DNA from: QQWI01 sp964522015 | Lineage (GTDB): Bacteria > Bacillota > Clostridia > Peptostreptococcales > Acidaminobacteraceae | Direction of reading: 5' to 3' | Length of the DNA stretch: 64,000 nt | Assembly: GCA_964522015.1 (NCBI GenBank) | Contig: CAZFST010000024.1 | Location: 1-64,000, forward strand | Shown here: positions 1-7,593 of the stretch, piece after piece | Position numbering within the stretch: the stretch's first letter is position 1 | Layout: each line of letters opens with the position of its first letter | Made by a program: the position numbers and the translations under genes | Notes under the pieces: generated by a model | The model's database searches: none | Seen by the model: the letters and a program-made list of their open reading frames with translations, nothing else | What the model was told of the DNA's origin: nothing

Positions 1-104
1 GCGCTAGCAATGTAAGCGGCCGCCTTAGCGGATTGGCGCGAGCCTTGCCTCCAAGTTGCTGCAAGGGGCGTGACAAAGCTTATATTGCTAGAGCTCTGTT
101 AGAT
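1..104 (-). other. attC recombination site (partial, cut by window start)
   Basis: This is a near-identical copy of the palindromic element at 784-901, missing about 16 bases beyond the window edge. On the minus strand it opens with the box ATCTAAC at 104-98, 13 bases after the stop codon of the gene at 117-719. It continues with AGCTCTAGCAATATAAGC and, about 70 bases on, its imperfect complement. The outer box and the bases before it (TTCATCTAAC) are the exact reverse complement of GTTAGATGAA, the first bases of the same gene unit at 790-781. That match is the hallmark of an integron cassette, because both halves are adjacent in the circular form. Confidence 0.85.
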
Positions 105-116
105 GAAGTTCGGTTC

Positions 117-719
117 TTACAATTTGTTTTTCAATCTTTCAATGTATATTTCTAATTTCACTTCATATTCATTTATGTATTTTTCATACTTTTTATCTTT
201 GTCCAAATTTTTTACTAATGATAATTCATCTTTTATTTCATAGCATTCTTCTAAGTTTGCCCCATTCATTCCATTAAGTATTCCAGAAGGCCATTCATGT
301 TGACTAAAAGAAATAAAATCAATTTCTATATTTAGGAAGGTTTCATTTATCTCAGAATTGCAAGGATCTATCTCATAGCACTCTTTGATGATTTCAAAGG
401 GTGATTTATAATCGATTTCCTTATAAAGTTCTTGCGCAGAATATAAATTTTGCATTGTTTTTACTATCCAATGCATCGCTTTTACTTGGCGTTTTCTAAA
501 TCCATCTAATAGAACTGGGAATATTACCTCTTCATACAGCTCATGCCTTATTCTAGAATGATGATTTTCTTGTAGCTTTGGCAAGTATTCATATGTCCAC
601 TTCTCTTTTTCTTCAAAGCTTAAAAATGAATTTATAAACTCGCTTAATGCTAGCTTCGCCTTTTTCTTTATCCCTTTATTATCTAGCTCTATAAATTCAT
701 TATATTTACCAATTTCCAT
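117..719 (-). CDS. unknown cassette-borne protein, 200 aa
   Basis: I do not recognise the family. The protein is soluble, with no signal peptide or membrane segment, and is strongly charged (many Lys and Glu). It appears mostly alpha-helical, with aromatic residues spread through the middle (QHEWPSG near residue 140) and a Lys/Glu-rich C-terminal helix. The start is supported by GGAGG about 6 bases upstream of ATG at 719. It is the only gene of its cassette, and the stop TAA is 13 bases before attC. Small orphan proteins of this kind are usual cassette cargo and some are immunity or anti-phage factors, but nothing here shows such a role. Confidence 0.75.
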   Translation of the reverse strand: MEIGKYNEFIELDNKGIKKKAKLALSEFINSFLSFEEKEKWTYEYLPKLQENHHSRIRHELYEEVIFPVLLDGFRKRQVKAMHWIVKTMQNLYSAQELYKEIDYKSPFEIIKECYEIDPCNSEINETFLNIEIDFISFSQHEWPSGILNGMNGANLEECYEIKDELSLVKNLDKDKKYEKYINEYEVKLEIYIERLKNKL

Positions 720-783
720 ACTTCCTCCACCGCCACTATTGAAGCTACTTTACGAATTCATAATTTTTAGTGTTTCGAATTTC

Positions 784-901
784 ATCTAACGTTTTGAGCG
801 CTAGCAATGTAAGCGGCCGCTTTAGCGGATTGGCGCGAGCCTTGCTTCCAAGTTACTGCAAGGGGCGTGACAAAGCTTATATTGCTAGAGCTCTGTTAGC
901 A
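784..901 (-). other. attC recombination site (complete, ~118 bp)
   Basis: Read on the minus strand the site runs from TGCTAAC (901-895) to GTTAGAT (790-784). Inside it, AGCTCTAGCAATATAAGC pairs with GCTTACATTGCTAGCGCT with two mismatches, and the core is GC-rich and contains GCGGCCGC. About 95% of the bases match the copy at 1-104. The 3' box GTTAGAT fits the attC consensus GTTRRRY; the 5' box TGCTAAC instead matches the first bases of its own cassette (GTTAGCAGAT at 2427-2418) as an exact reverse complement. Size and layout fit integron attC sites. Confidence 0.88.
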
Positions 902-2426
902 GATGTTCATTATAATCGCATTATTATTTCTCTTTGTTTATGTACTGAGATATCATTAACTAGTTTTTTAAATCTTGCTTCATCTAATTCAATATCTTGA
1001 ATTTGTTCTAGAAAAGAATCGTTTTTCTCATTAGAAGTGCAGTGGTAAAAAGTACCGATTCCGATATAATTATATTCATTGTGAATGTAACGTTCGTCAA
1101 TTGCCAATTCACTTCTTGAATAGACAGTTCCCCCTAATTCTATATAACCAGCATCTGTACTTTCTCCAGGTACTATAAATTCACCATCATTAATAATCGC
1201 AACCCTACTGTATTCAACACCTTCTATAATATATAAAGGAAGTTCTTTTGTTTTCACTAAAATAATGTCATTATACAATTTATCACCACAGTAAATCCAT
1301 ATTTTCTCAATCCCATACTCAGCATGCGAAAGAAGCAAATTGCCTTTTTCAGTTATCGCAAGGCGGTCGATTGTGTTGTTTCCCCGACCTGTGTTAAACC
1401 ATAGTTTCTTCCTAAACCCTGCATTCACAATATTTTGAATTAATTTAGTTATCTTTTCGTGGTCAGTAATTGAAGTATAGTGATGGTAACAGCTAGGAAC
1501 ACTTTTCCTAATTGCATCACTAAATTTTACCATTTCGTCAAATGGATCAACTTCTTCAAGTTTTTCAATAGTACTCTTTTTAAAATCAATCAATTCATCA
1601 ACCGTTTGAAATCGCTCACCGGGAGAATTTTTAAGACATTTTTCAATTATCATATCAAGCCACTCAGGTAAAGTGTTCTCACCAATTCTATGTACACGTT
1701 CTCTTCCAGTTCCTTTATGCACTTTACCGTGAATATACCATTGTAATACTTGCCCCATCGAGTAAATATCCATTGTCAAAGCTGGCTTTACATCCTTTTC
1801 AAACTGCTCAGGCGCTGAAAATTCATAATTTGCTAGTCTTTCGCCAACTTGTGTTTCCGCCTTTAATAAATACGTATCTTCTAAGAAATAAGAAATACCA
1901 AAATCAGATAAGAAAAAATTACCCTTTTCATCCAATAAAATATTTTCAGGTTTGATGTCTCTATGAATAATTCCGTTTCTATGAATATAGGCAAGACTTT
2001 CCACAAGAAACTGTAGTAGATTTTCTAATTCATCTAACCTGGGTTCATGCACTTTCATATATGCTTTTAAGTTAGTTTCGTATTTTTTCATAAGAATTAT
2101 TGGCGTTTTCTCATCTTCACCAAGTGTAACTTCGTCATAATTAATGTATTCAACAAGATTCTCTCTTCTAGCTAATGTTTGAATATTGAAATACTCGGCT
2201 TTAAACCTAGTGAGTTTACTTGTTCTCTTTTCAGTGAAAACTTTTACAGCGACCGGTTTTCCATGCATTATTCCAGCGAAAACGATACTGTTACCACCTT
2301 GACCTATTTGTTCAAGCCTAACAACAGTTCCAATTGTTGTACTTAGTGTTTTCCCGTTATTATTTATATATTTAGAGATTTTTTGTATCATAGTTTGTCT
2401 CCTTTGTACTTGTGAATATCTGCTAA
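790..2426 (-). mobile_element. integron-type gene cassette 2 (Ser/Thr kinase cassette)
   Basis: The cassette is 1637 bp and runs on the minus strand from TTAGCAGAT (2426) to the G at 790 in its own attC. It carries one gene (2391-910). The start is preceded by 35 bases and the stop is 9 bases before attC. The first ten bases including the preceding G (GTTAGCAGAT) are the exact complement of the start of attC (ATCTGCTAAC), as expected when both derive from one circular molecule. No integrase gene is found on either side within the window. Confidence 0.82.
910..2391 (-). CDS. Ser/Thr protein kinase with unknown C-terminal domain
   Basis: An Hanks-type eukaryotic-like kinase of 493 residues. 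The N-terminal ~290 residues hold the glycine-rich loop (GQGGNSIVF), the ATP-binding lysine in VAVKVF, the catalytic loop IIHRDIKPEN, the metal-binding SDFG and APEQF, so it should be active. The C-terminal ~200 residues match no domain I can name. There is no membrane segment or PASTA repeat, unlike housekeeping PrkC. The start at 2391 has AAAGGAG 9 bases upstream; longer frames would run across the recombination boundary. It is the sole cargo of its cassette. Kinases of this type occur in phage-defence systems (for example Stk2), but a defence role here is only an inference. Confidence 0.88.
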   Translation of the reverse strand: MIQKISKYINNNGKTLSTTIGTVVRLEQIGQGGNSIVFAGIMHGKPVAVKVFTEKRTSKLTRFKAEYFNIQTLARRENLVEYINYDEVTLGEDEKTPIILMKKYETNLKAYMKVHEPRLDELENLLQFLVESLAYIHRNGIIHRDIKPENILLDEKGNFFLSDFGISYFLEDTYLLKAETQVGERLANYEFSAPEQFEKDVKPALTMDIYSMGQVLQWYIHGKVHKGTGRERVHRIGENTLPEWLDMIIEKCLKNSPGERFQTVDELIDFKKSTIEKLEEVDPFDEMVKFSDAIRKSVPSCYHHYTSITDHEKITKLIQNIVNAGFRKKLWFNTGRGNNTIDRLAITEKGNLLLSHAEYGIEKIWIYCGDKLYNDIILVKTKELPLYIIEGVEYSRVAIINDGEFIVPGESTDAGYIELGGTVYSRSELAIDERYIHNEYNYIGIGTFYHCTSNEKNDSFLEQIQDIELDEARFKKLVNDISVHKQREIIMRL

Positions 2427-2476
2427 CGTTTGCGTTCCAGTATTTCACGACTATTCCCGCCAACGGTAGTTGGCTT
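2421..2476 (-). other. cassette insertion boundary, possible attI or short attC
   Basis: The right end of the cassette array is the box GTTAGCA (2427-2421 on the minus strand), preceded by CGCAAAC. That resembles the CAAAAC that precedes the 3' box of the complete attC. About 45 bases further out lies GCCAACTACCGTTGGC, a small dyad that could be the opposite half of a very short (~56 bp) attC. It could equally be unrelated if this is an attI or a secondary site. The sequence alone does not settle which. Confidence 0.4.
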
Positions 2477-2536
2477 TGCGATGTATGTCGAGAATAAAAC
2501 CTTTATGGTGTGGTTTTCTGCTTCTGCTGTCCCACT

Positions 2537-2653
2537 TCAACTGGTGGGAGTATGTAAGGCTTCTGCTTTTTCAATCATCAGCTTCTTTTTTACCGCTTTA
2601 TCCTTTCCCCCTTTATCCTTTACCACTTTCCTCTTTACCGCCTTCTTCTTCAT
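2537..2653 (-). CDS. possible 38-aa Lys-rich small protein
   Basis: An ATG frame of 38 codons begins MKKKAVKRKV and ends in TPTS. About a third of the residues are Lys or Arg. It lies in a purine-rich run whose repeated GGTAAAG-like words produce the Lys codons, so the frame may be a by-product of base composition. The nearest ribosome-binding-like sequence (AAAGGG) abuts the ATG, which is too close to be good. No family is recognised. Confidence 0.2.
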   Translation of the reverse strand: MKKKAVKRKVVKDKGGKDKAVKKKLMIEKAEALHTPTS

Positions 2654-2944
2654 CCCTTTGCTCTTTCCACCCCCAACTCAAATCACTTCTCTAGATTACT
2701 TTTACTTAGCCACAGTTGATATCCCATGGGATGGTTTGCGCATAAAAATCAGGTAATTCAAAGTTGTTTGTTTCCTCGCAAAAATTCACCCAATTTGATT
2801 ATATCATACCAAAGCCTAGCTTGAATGGGTATGTTGTGAAATCCAACCTTAAATTTACCATAAATCTAGTTTGGGATACTTGATAGACATTCCACGTCAA
2901 TACCATTTGGTTTGTTTCGCTTGCTAGTGCTCCTTATGGAATTA

Positions 2945-2982
2945 AAAATAGACAGGGGCTAAACGCTCCACCTGTCTATTTT
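2945..2982. terminator. bidirectional intrinsic terminator
   Basis: A perfect 12-bp stem, AAAATAGACAGG paired with CCTGTCTATTTT around a 14-base loop. A/T-rich tracts flank both sides. It can stop transcription coming from the toxin remnant on the minus strand. Confidence 0.7.
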
Positions 2983-3043
2983 CATTTGAAGTTGCTTAAT
3001 TGTTCCACGTAAACACCATGTCGATTACTGACTAGAATCGCTC

Positions 3044-3244
3044 CTACTTAAAAAGAATTCTAAGATAACCACGTTTACCATACAAAACTCGATCAATATA
3101 GATGTCCGCTCCTACTGGTCTGTAGAAGATTATATAACTGCCCGAGAGCAAGTAACGGTAATCCGTACTCACATTTGTCAGCGACGACAGGGGTGCTCCG
3201 ATTTCAGCAAAATTCTCAAGTTTATCAATAGTGCTTATAATATC
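3044..3244 (-). pseudogene. ParE/RelE-family toxin, 5'-truncated
   Basis: The minus-strand frame downstream of the antitoxin translates to a recognisable C-terminal two thirds of a ParE/RelE toxin (..DYRYLLSGSYIIFYRP.. then ..IDRVLYGKRGYLRILFK, stop TAG at 3046-3044). The frame is closed by TGA just upstream and has no ATG. The usual N-terminal ~30 residues are missing and it joins the antitoxin stop with no room for them. A deletion between antitoxin and toxin is the simplest explanation, so the toxin is probably dead. A frameshifted or unusual start cannot be excluded. Confidence 0.75.
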
Positions 3245-3246
3245 GT

Positions 3247-3507
3247 TTATTCTTCATTTGTTTTCGCTTTGAAATGTTTTTTGATGTCTTCTGGTGAAAG
3301 CCAGCCCTTTTCCTCTCCAGCTTTTTTACCTTTTCCTAGTTCATTCATCAGTGCTAAAGTAGCATTTGTCATTTCATATTCTTGAATGTCGATAATTGCA
3401 TAGCGACCGTGCCCATTCTTGGTAAGGAATACGGGTGATCCATAAGACACGTCCCGTAATACATTCGAATAGTGTCGCAAATCAGATATTGGCTTGATGT
3501 TCGGCAT
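3247..3507 (-). CDS. Phd/YefM-family antitoxin
   Basis: An 86-residue antitoxin of a type II toxin-antitoxin pair. The N-terminal part shows the family pattern: PISDLRHY at residues 6-13, a segment with GSPVFLTKNGHGRYAIID, then EYE. This part forms the DNA-binding dimer; the charged C-terminal tail normally wraps the toxin. AAAAGGAGGG lies just upstream of the ATG. A matching promoter and operator sit directly upstream. The toxin gene behind it is truncated, so the antitoxin may persist as a solitary repressor or as protection against related toxins. Confidence 0.85.
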   Translation of the reverse strand: MPNIKPISDLRHYSNVLRDVSYGSPVFLTKNGHGRYAIIDIQEYEMTNATLALMNELGKGKKAGEEKGWLSPEDIKKHFKAKTNEE

Positions 3508-3543
3508 AACTTTCCCTCCTTTTTCGTTTTGATCCTTTGTTTA

Positions 3544-3574
3544 ATTATATCAAGCAGCGTTGTAAAATTCAACG
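3544..3574 (-). promoter_or_regulatory. antitoxin promoter with overlapping operator dyad
   Basis: On the minus strand TTGAAT (3572-3567) and TATAAT (3549-3544) are separated by exactly 17 bases. A dyad CGTTG-N7-CAACG (3558-3574) overlaps the -35 box. This is where an autoregulating Phd/YefM repressor would bind, and the transcript would begin about 30 bases before the antitoxin start. Confidence 0.7.
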
Positions 3575-3724
3575 TCAAATAAGATGTCTTTTTTGGATGT
3601 TAAAGCACTTTTGATTTCACTACTATTTAACATACTGACCATCTATTATTTTTAGAGTGCGTAAGGGTGGGCAATACTGGGTATCAGAACTACTAACAAT
3701 CCATGAACACGGGGAGAATAGCCA

Positions 3725-5431
3725 ATGAAAACGAAGCCTATTAAACTGTCTCAATTTAGCTATTCAATCCGAATTGAAATTACCTTACTATTTGTTTTCA
3801 TTTTACTCGTTTCCAGCCTAACAATCGGGTTGTTAAGTTATAATACTGCAAAATCTGAACTGGACCGGTCTGGTGAAATCATCTTAAAAAATGGTGTCAA
3901 GATGGTCAAAGAAGCCATTAAACTCAAAGTAAATGCGGTTAACCTTGGCATTCAAGATATCGAGACGGCTCAAGAAGAAATCAAACAGTTAATTCTTGGT
4001 CCTAAAAACCCCAACGGCACCCGGCCAATCAATAGAAATGTGGATCTTGGTGAAAACGGCTATTTTTTTATTTTGAACAAACATGCTGATGAAATCGCCC
4101 ATCCAAGTATTGAAGGGCAAAACACATGGTTGACCAAGGATATGAGTGGCAGTGAATTTTATGTTGCTCAAGATATTATCAAGAAGGCTCAAAATGGTGG
4201 TGGCTTTACTTATTATTCTTGGAAATGGCCTTATAGCGCCCGTATCGCACCAAAGGTATCCTATGCTGAAATAGATACCAATTGGGACTGGATCATCGTT
4301 TCTTCCATTTACCTTGAAGACTACAACAAAGGTGCCAACCGAATTTTTTTGGTTTTAATTTATAGCTTCGGTGGGATTCTAATCATTGGCTTTGCTCTAT
4401 TAATTTGGATTGATAGGCATATTGCATTCCCAATTAAGAATATGACCAATGCAATCAAGCATTTTGATATCAACCACCTGCAATTTACTCCGATTGATGT
4501 GCGAAATCGGAATGAAATTGGCTTACTAGCAACTTCTTTTAATCAGATGGCTGAAAATCTTATCTCTGATAATGCTAAGCTGGTTCTTGCAGAACAAAAA
4601 TTAATGCAACTGAACCTTGATCTTGAACACCGCGTGAATCGACGGACCGAAGAACTGATTGAGACCAATAGAAGACTTAGCGAATCTAAACAAATGGCCG
4701 CACTGGCCCACCTTGTTTTCGGCATTGCTCATGAAATCAACACACCCCTTGGTAATGCCATAACTCTGGGTTCTTATATCGAAACTTCAATTGATAATTT
4801 ACAATCAGAGATTACTGAAAAGCAACCTAGTCATAGTTCTTTACATGAAGAGCTCACAGGTATTGTAGAAAGTACTCACTTGATGAACAAGTGTCTTTAC
4901 ACAACGTCAAAGCTGATAGAAACCTTTAAAGAGGTTTCACCTAGTTTTGAATCCAGAAAGCAATCCAGATTTTTGCTTAAAGATTTCTTGGACTCCGTTG
5001 CGCTGCACATGAATAATGAACTTCATCAGGGTAACCACAAGGTGGTTGTCAATTGTCCTGACAACTTGATGATTGAGAACTTTCAAGAGGATCTTCTCCA
5101 CGTTTTTAGGCATCTAATCATAAATTCGGTGGTTCATGGCTTCAAAAACAGGGACAATGGAACCATTGAAATTCTTGCAGAGCTGGGTGCTGAACATTGG
5201 GAAATAACTTATAAGGATAACGGGGTTGGCATTGACCCAGCTATCATCAACCGGATCTTTGAACCCTTCTTTACTACTGATCGGTTCAGTGGGAGTATTG
5301 GCCTTGGCTTATTTATTGTGTCTAATCTTGTGACGCAAAAGCTTGGGGGACATATTCAGATTAATAATGATGAGTCGGCCTCTGGTTTTGTCTTGAAAAT
5401 CAAACTGCCCTTATCATCCACACTTATATAA
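3725..5431 (+). CDS. orphan sensor histidine kinase (Cache-HAMP-HisKA-HATPase)
   Basis: A 568-residue membrane sensor kinase. TM1 is at about residues 18-38, followed by a ~150-residue extracytoplasmic single-Cache-like domain (GYFFILN, AHPSIEGQN, SWKWP). TM2 is at about 206-226, then HAMP, a coiled segment, the phospho-acceptor His336 in FGIAHEINTPLG and an ATPase domain with N box (HLIINSVVHG), DNGVGID and GLGLFIV. All catalytic motifs are intact. No response regulator gene is adjacent, so its partner is unknown. The H box INTPLGN is shared with the kinase at 24388-26604. The ligand is probably a small organic acid or amino acid, judging only by the Cache fold. Confidence 0.9.
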   Translation: MKTKPIKLSQFSYSIRIEITLLFVFILLVSSLTIGLLSYNTAKSELDRSGEIILKNGVKMVKEAIKLKVNAVNLGIQDIETAQEEIKQLILGPKNPNGTRPINRNVDLGENGYFFILNKHADEIAHPSIEGQNTWLTKDMSGSEFYVAQDIIKKAQNGGGFTYYSWKWPYSARIAPKVSYAEIDTNWDWIIVSSIYLEDYNKGANRIFLVLIYSFGGILIIGFALLIWIDRHIAFPIKNMTNAIKHFDINHLQFTPIDVRNRNEIGLLATSFNQMAENLISDNAKLVLAEQKLMQLNLDLEHRVNRRTEELIETNRRLSESKQMAALAHLVFGIAHEINTPLGNAITLGSYIETSIDNLQSEITEKQPSHSSLHEELTGIVESTHLMNKCLYTTSKLIETFKEVSPSFESRKQSRFLLKDFLDSVALHMNNELHQGNHKVVVNCPDNLMIENFQEDLLHVFRHLIINSVVHGFKNRDNGTIEILAELGAEHWEITYKDNGVGIDPAIINRIFEPFFTTDRFSGSIGLGLFIVSNLVTQKLGGHIQINNDESASGFVLKIKLPLSSTLI

Positions 5432-5451
5432 ATCGCACTGAACTAAAAAAA

Positions 5452-5485
5452 AGAGACAGGAGGCTATTTTACGCTCCCTGTCTCT
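5452..5485 (+). terminator. intrinsic terminator of the sensor kinase gene
   Basis: The stem AGAGACAGG paired with CCTGTCTCT starts 20 bases after the kinase stop codon and is followed by CTTATTTTTTG. Confidence 0.75.
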
Positions 5486-5498
5486 CTTATTTTTTGTC

Positions 5499-5546
5499 CT
5501 AAGCAGTGTTGTGCGGCAACACCTAAGCAGTGTTGTGCGGCAACAC
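5499..5546. repeat. tandem duplication of a 24-bp hairpin word
   Basis: Two adjacent exact copies of a 24-base unit beginning CTAAGCAGTG. Each carries the small hairpin GTGTTG-TGCGG-CAACAC. They lie between two convergent gene ends. A similar tandem pair of a different 25-base hairpin word is found at 59341-59390. Confidence 0.8.
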
Positions 5547-5565
5547 CCCAACTGCTACCTGCTGC

Positions 5566-7593
5566 CTAGGACCATTTCACGATTCTAAAGTAGGTCCGTG
5601 CTGTTAAGCGGTAAACGCCGTAGTAGAAGATGCCAAATACGAACACGGTAACGGCGGTGCAAACCATAAACAGAGGTGTATTGGTAAAATTGAAGATGGC
5701 TAACATTCGGTTGATCACATTGAAGGCAAAGGCAATGTGGATCACTGCAGTTACCAGGGGTAAAAAGAAGACTAATACGGTTTGGCTGCTGATGGTTTTT
5801 TTGATTTCAGAATGGCTCATACCCACCTTTTGCATGGTTTCAAACCTTGCTTTATCGTCAAAGCCTTCAGAGATTTGCTTGTAATAAATAATCAGCACGG
5901 TTGCCACTAAAAAGAGGGTTCCCAGAAAAATCCCAAGAAATAAGAAGCCCCCATACATCATAAAGAATTCTTTTTTAGAAGCGGTTCGCCCTTCTAGATA
6001 CACGGTTTCAAAACGGGTATCTTTGACCTCCAACTGCCTTATTTCTGCTTTAACAGCTTCAAAGTAAGCTAATCTCTGGGTTTGTGTGCCCACTACATCA
6101 ACGTCTACTACCAAGCTGTTGGCTGGCATGGTTTCACCGGTTGCCCCTTGATAAAAATCACGAACAGCGACTTCATCGGCAAACACCAGGATATGCTCAC
6201 GCATCATGGCCTGTTCATTCTTTTTTGAAAAACCATAACTGGTCAGTTCCCCTTTTATTTCAGCGGTAGCTTTACCCATTCTAAGGGTGTCTGGTCCATA
6301 TTCCCCTTTATTAACAAAGGCCAGCGCTTGGCCTTTCTCAGGTTTTTCCCATAGGATCCCTGGCTCAGCAAGACTATTTTGTTGGGCCACATACGTGTCA
6401 TAGGTGACCAATTGAACCATTTCTGTTTTCTGATCAAAAAACTTGTCGCTTAAAACCTCAAAGTCATTGGCTTTTGCTGTTGCATTGACCAAAAGGACTG
6501 CAAATTCTGAGGCTGTTAAATCAGTTATGGTGGTGCCTTGTTTTGCAGCTACATCTTTTAAAAGAGTGCTAAGGTCTTCCCCTAGACCAGCTGGGGCTTC
6601 TTGGGCCCGAGCCACCAGTTCTTTTGGATAGCGATTGGCAAGGACATCATCTAGGCCATAATACATGGAAATTGTGGTGGTTAAGGTCACAATCACCATG
6701 GTGCTCAAGATACAAATATTAGCAAGGCCCACTGCGTTTTGCTTCATCCGATATAGCATCCCAGATACCACCGAAAAATGGGCTGTCTGATAATAAAATT
6801 GCTTGTTGCTGCGGAGCATTTTAAGGATCACGATACTGGCAGTTGTAAAGAGCAGGTAAGTGCCCACAATCACTAGCACCACAGCGATAAAAAACAGGGA
6901 TATGGCTTCAATTGGGGACTTCACCATCAGTGAAATGGTATAGCCACTGGCCAGAGCCAAGAGCCCGATAATGGTCATTAGCCATTTTGTTTTAGGTTCC
7001 CTTTCACCCACGGCCCCACCACGGATTAGTTCAATGGGTTTTGCCAGGTGAATTTTTGTCAAATTAAAAATCATCGTTACCAAGAATAGTGCAGCAAATA
7101 AGAAAATGGTACTAACAATGGCTGTCATAGAAATAAAGAGGCTAATGGTAATTGGAAAGCCCAAAAGCTTTAAAAACACCATAAACATCAACTTGCTAAA
7201 CACAATACCGGTCAAAAGCCCTACCACCAGGCAACCTGTGCCAATCATAAGGGTTTCCAGTGTCATCATGTGGGCAATGTGTCGTTTACCAAGTCCCAAA
7301 ATATTGTAAAGTCCAATTTCTTTCTTACGTCGTTTAATTAAAAAGCTATTGGTATAAAAAACGATTAAAGAGGCAAAGATGCCAATCACGATCACACCAA
7401 AGAATAGCAAGGGTTTGACGCTGTTACCACCGCTCATTTTAGAAAGGCCAGGGTCGTTTGCAATGCTGCTCATCATGTAAAACATGGCTATCATAAAAAT
7501 GTTCATTAAGATATAGGGGGTATAGATTTTTCGATTGGTGCTTATGTTTGTAATAGCGAGTTTGCGATAAAAGGGCTGGCGTTTATTAGGCAT
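5566..7593 (-). CDS. BceB-type ABC transporter permease
   Basis: A 675-residue FtsX-family permease of the peptide-antibiotic (bacitracin/lantibiotic) detoxification type. The length, about ten membrane segments and a ~200-residue extracytoplasmic region between TM7 and TM8 (about residues 310-530) fit BceB. That large domain both recognises the peptide-lipid target and signals to the partner kinase in this family. Its start overlaps the 3' end of the ATPase gene by 8 bases, so the two are translationally coupled. It is the last gene of the bceRS-bceAB-like block. Which antibiotic it handles cannot be told from sequence. Confidence 0.88.
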   Translation of the reverse strand: MPNKRQPFYRKLAITNISTNRKIYTPYILMNIFMIAMFYMMSSIANDPGLSKMSGGNSVKPLLFFGVIVIGIFASLIVFYTNSFLIKRRKKEIGLYNILGLGKRHIAHMMTLETLMIGTGCLVVGLLTGIVFSKLMFMVFLKLLGFPITISLFISMTAIVSTIFLFAALFLVTMIFNLTKIHLAKPIELIRGGAVGEREPKTKWLMTIIGLLALASGYTISLMVKSPIEAISLFFIAVVLVIVGTYLLFTTASIVILKMLRSNKQFYYQTAHFSVVSGMLYRMKQNAVGLANICILSTMVIVTLTTTISMYYGLDDVLANRYPKELVARAQEAPAGLGEDLSTLLKDVAAKQGTTITDLTASEFAVLLVNATAKANDFEVLSDKFFDQKTEMVQLVTYDTYVAQQNSLAEPGILWEKPEKGQALAFVNKGEYGPDTLRMGKATAEIKGELTSYGFSKKNEQAMMREHILVFADEVAVRDFYQGATGETMPANSLVVDVDVVGTQTQRLAYFEAVKAEIRQLEVKDTRFETVYLEGRTASKKEFFMMYGGFLFLGIFLGTLFLVATVLIIYYKQISEGFDDKARFETMQKVGMSHSEIKKTISSQTVLVFFLPLVTAVIHIAFAFNVINRMLAIFNFTNTPLFMVCTAVTVFVFGIFYYGVYRLTARTYFRIVKWS

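Larger units (their letters stand above)
1..789 (-). mobile_element. integron-type gene cassette 1 (left end outside window)
   Basis: The unit runs on the minus strand from the recombination point inside GTTAGAT (G is base 790, cassette from 789) through one gene (719-117) into the attC site at 104-1. The gene start lies about 70 bases after the cassette boundary and its stop 13 bases before attC, which is the compact arrangement typical of cassettes. The far boundary is beyond the window. The gene DNA is AT-rich while the attC copies are markedly GC-richer. Confidence 0.8.
2392..3043. other. intergenic stretch beside the cassette array, no firm gene
   Basis: Nothing convincing is encoded here. 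It holds the cassette boundary, a purine-rich low-complexity run (2570-2660), a Lys-rich 38-codon frame, a bidirectional terminator at 2945-2982 and two similar 17-bp words (TTCCACGTmAAyACCAT) near 2890 and 3003. It looks like decayed accessory DNA. Confidence 0.5.

Noticed and set aside
770..1000. Plus-strand open frame across the complete attC site
   Set aside because: It is produced by the palindromic attC sequence and part of the antisense kinase gene; no ribosome site and no family.
2430..2756. Plus-strand 108-codon open frame next to the cassette array
   Set aside because: It is rich in Phe/Ser/Pro because it reads the complement of a purine-rich run; it has no ribosome site and overlaps the cassette boundary.
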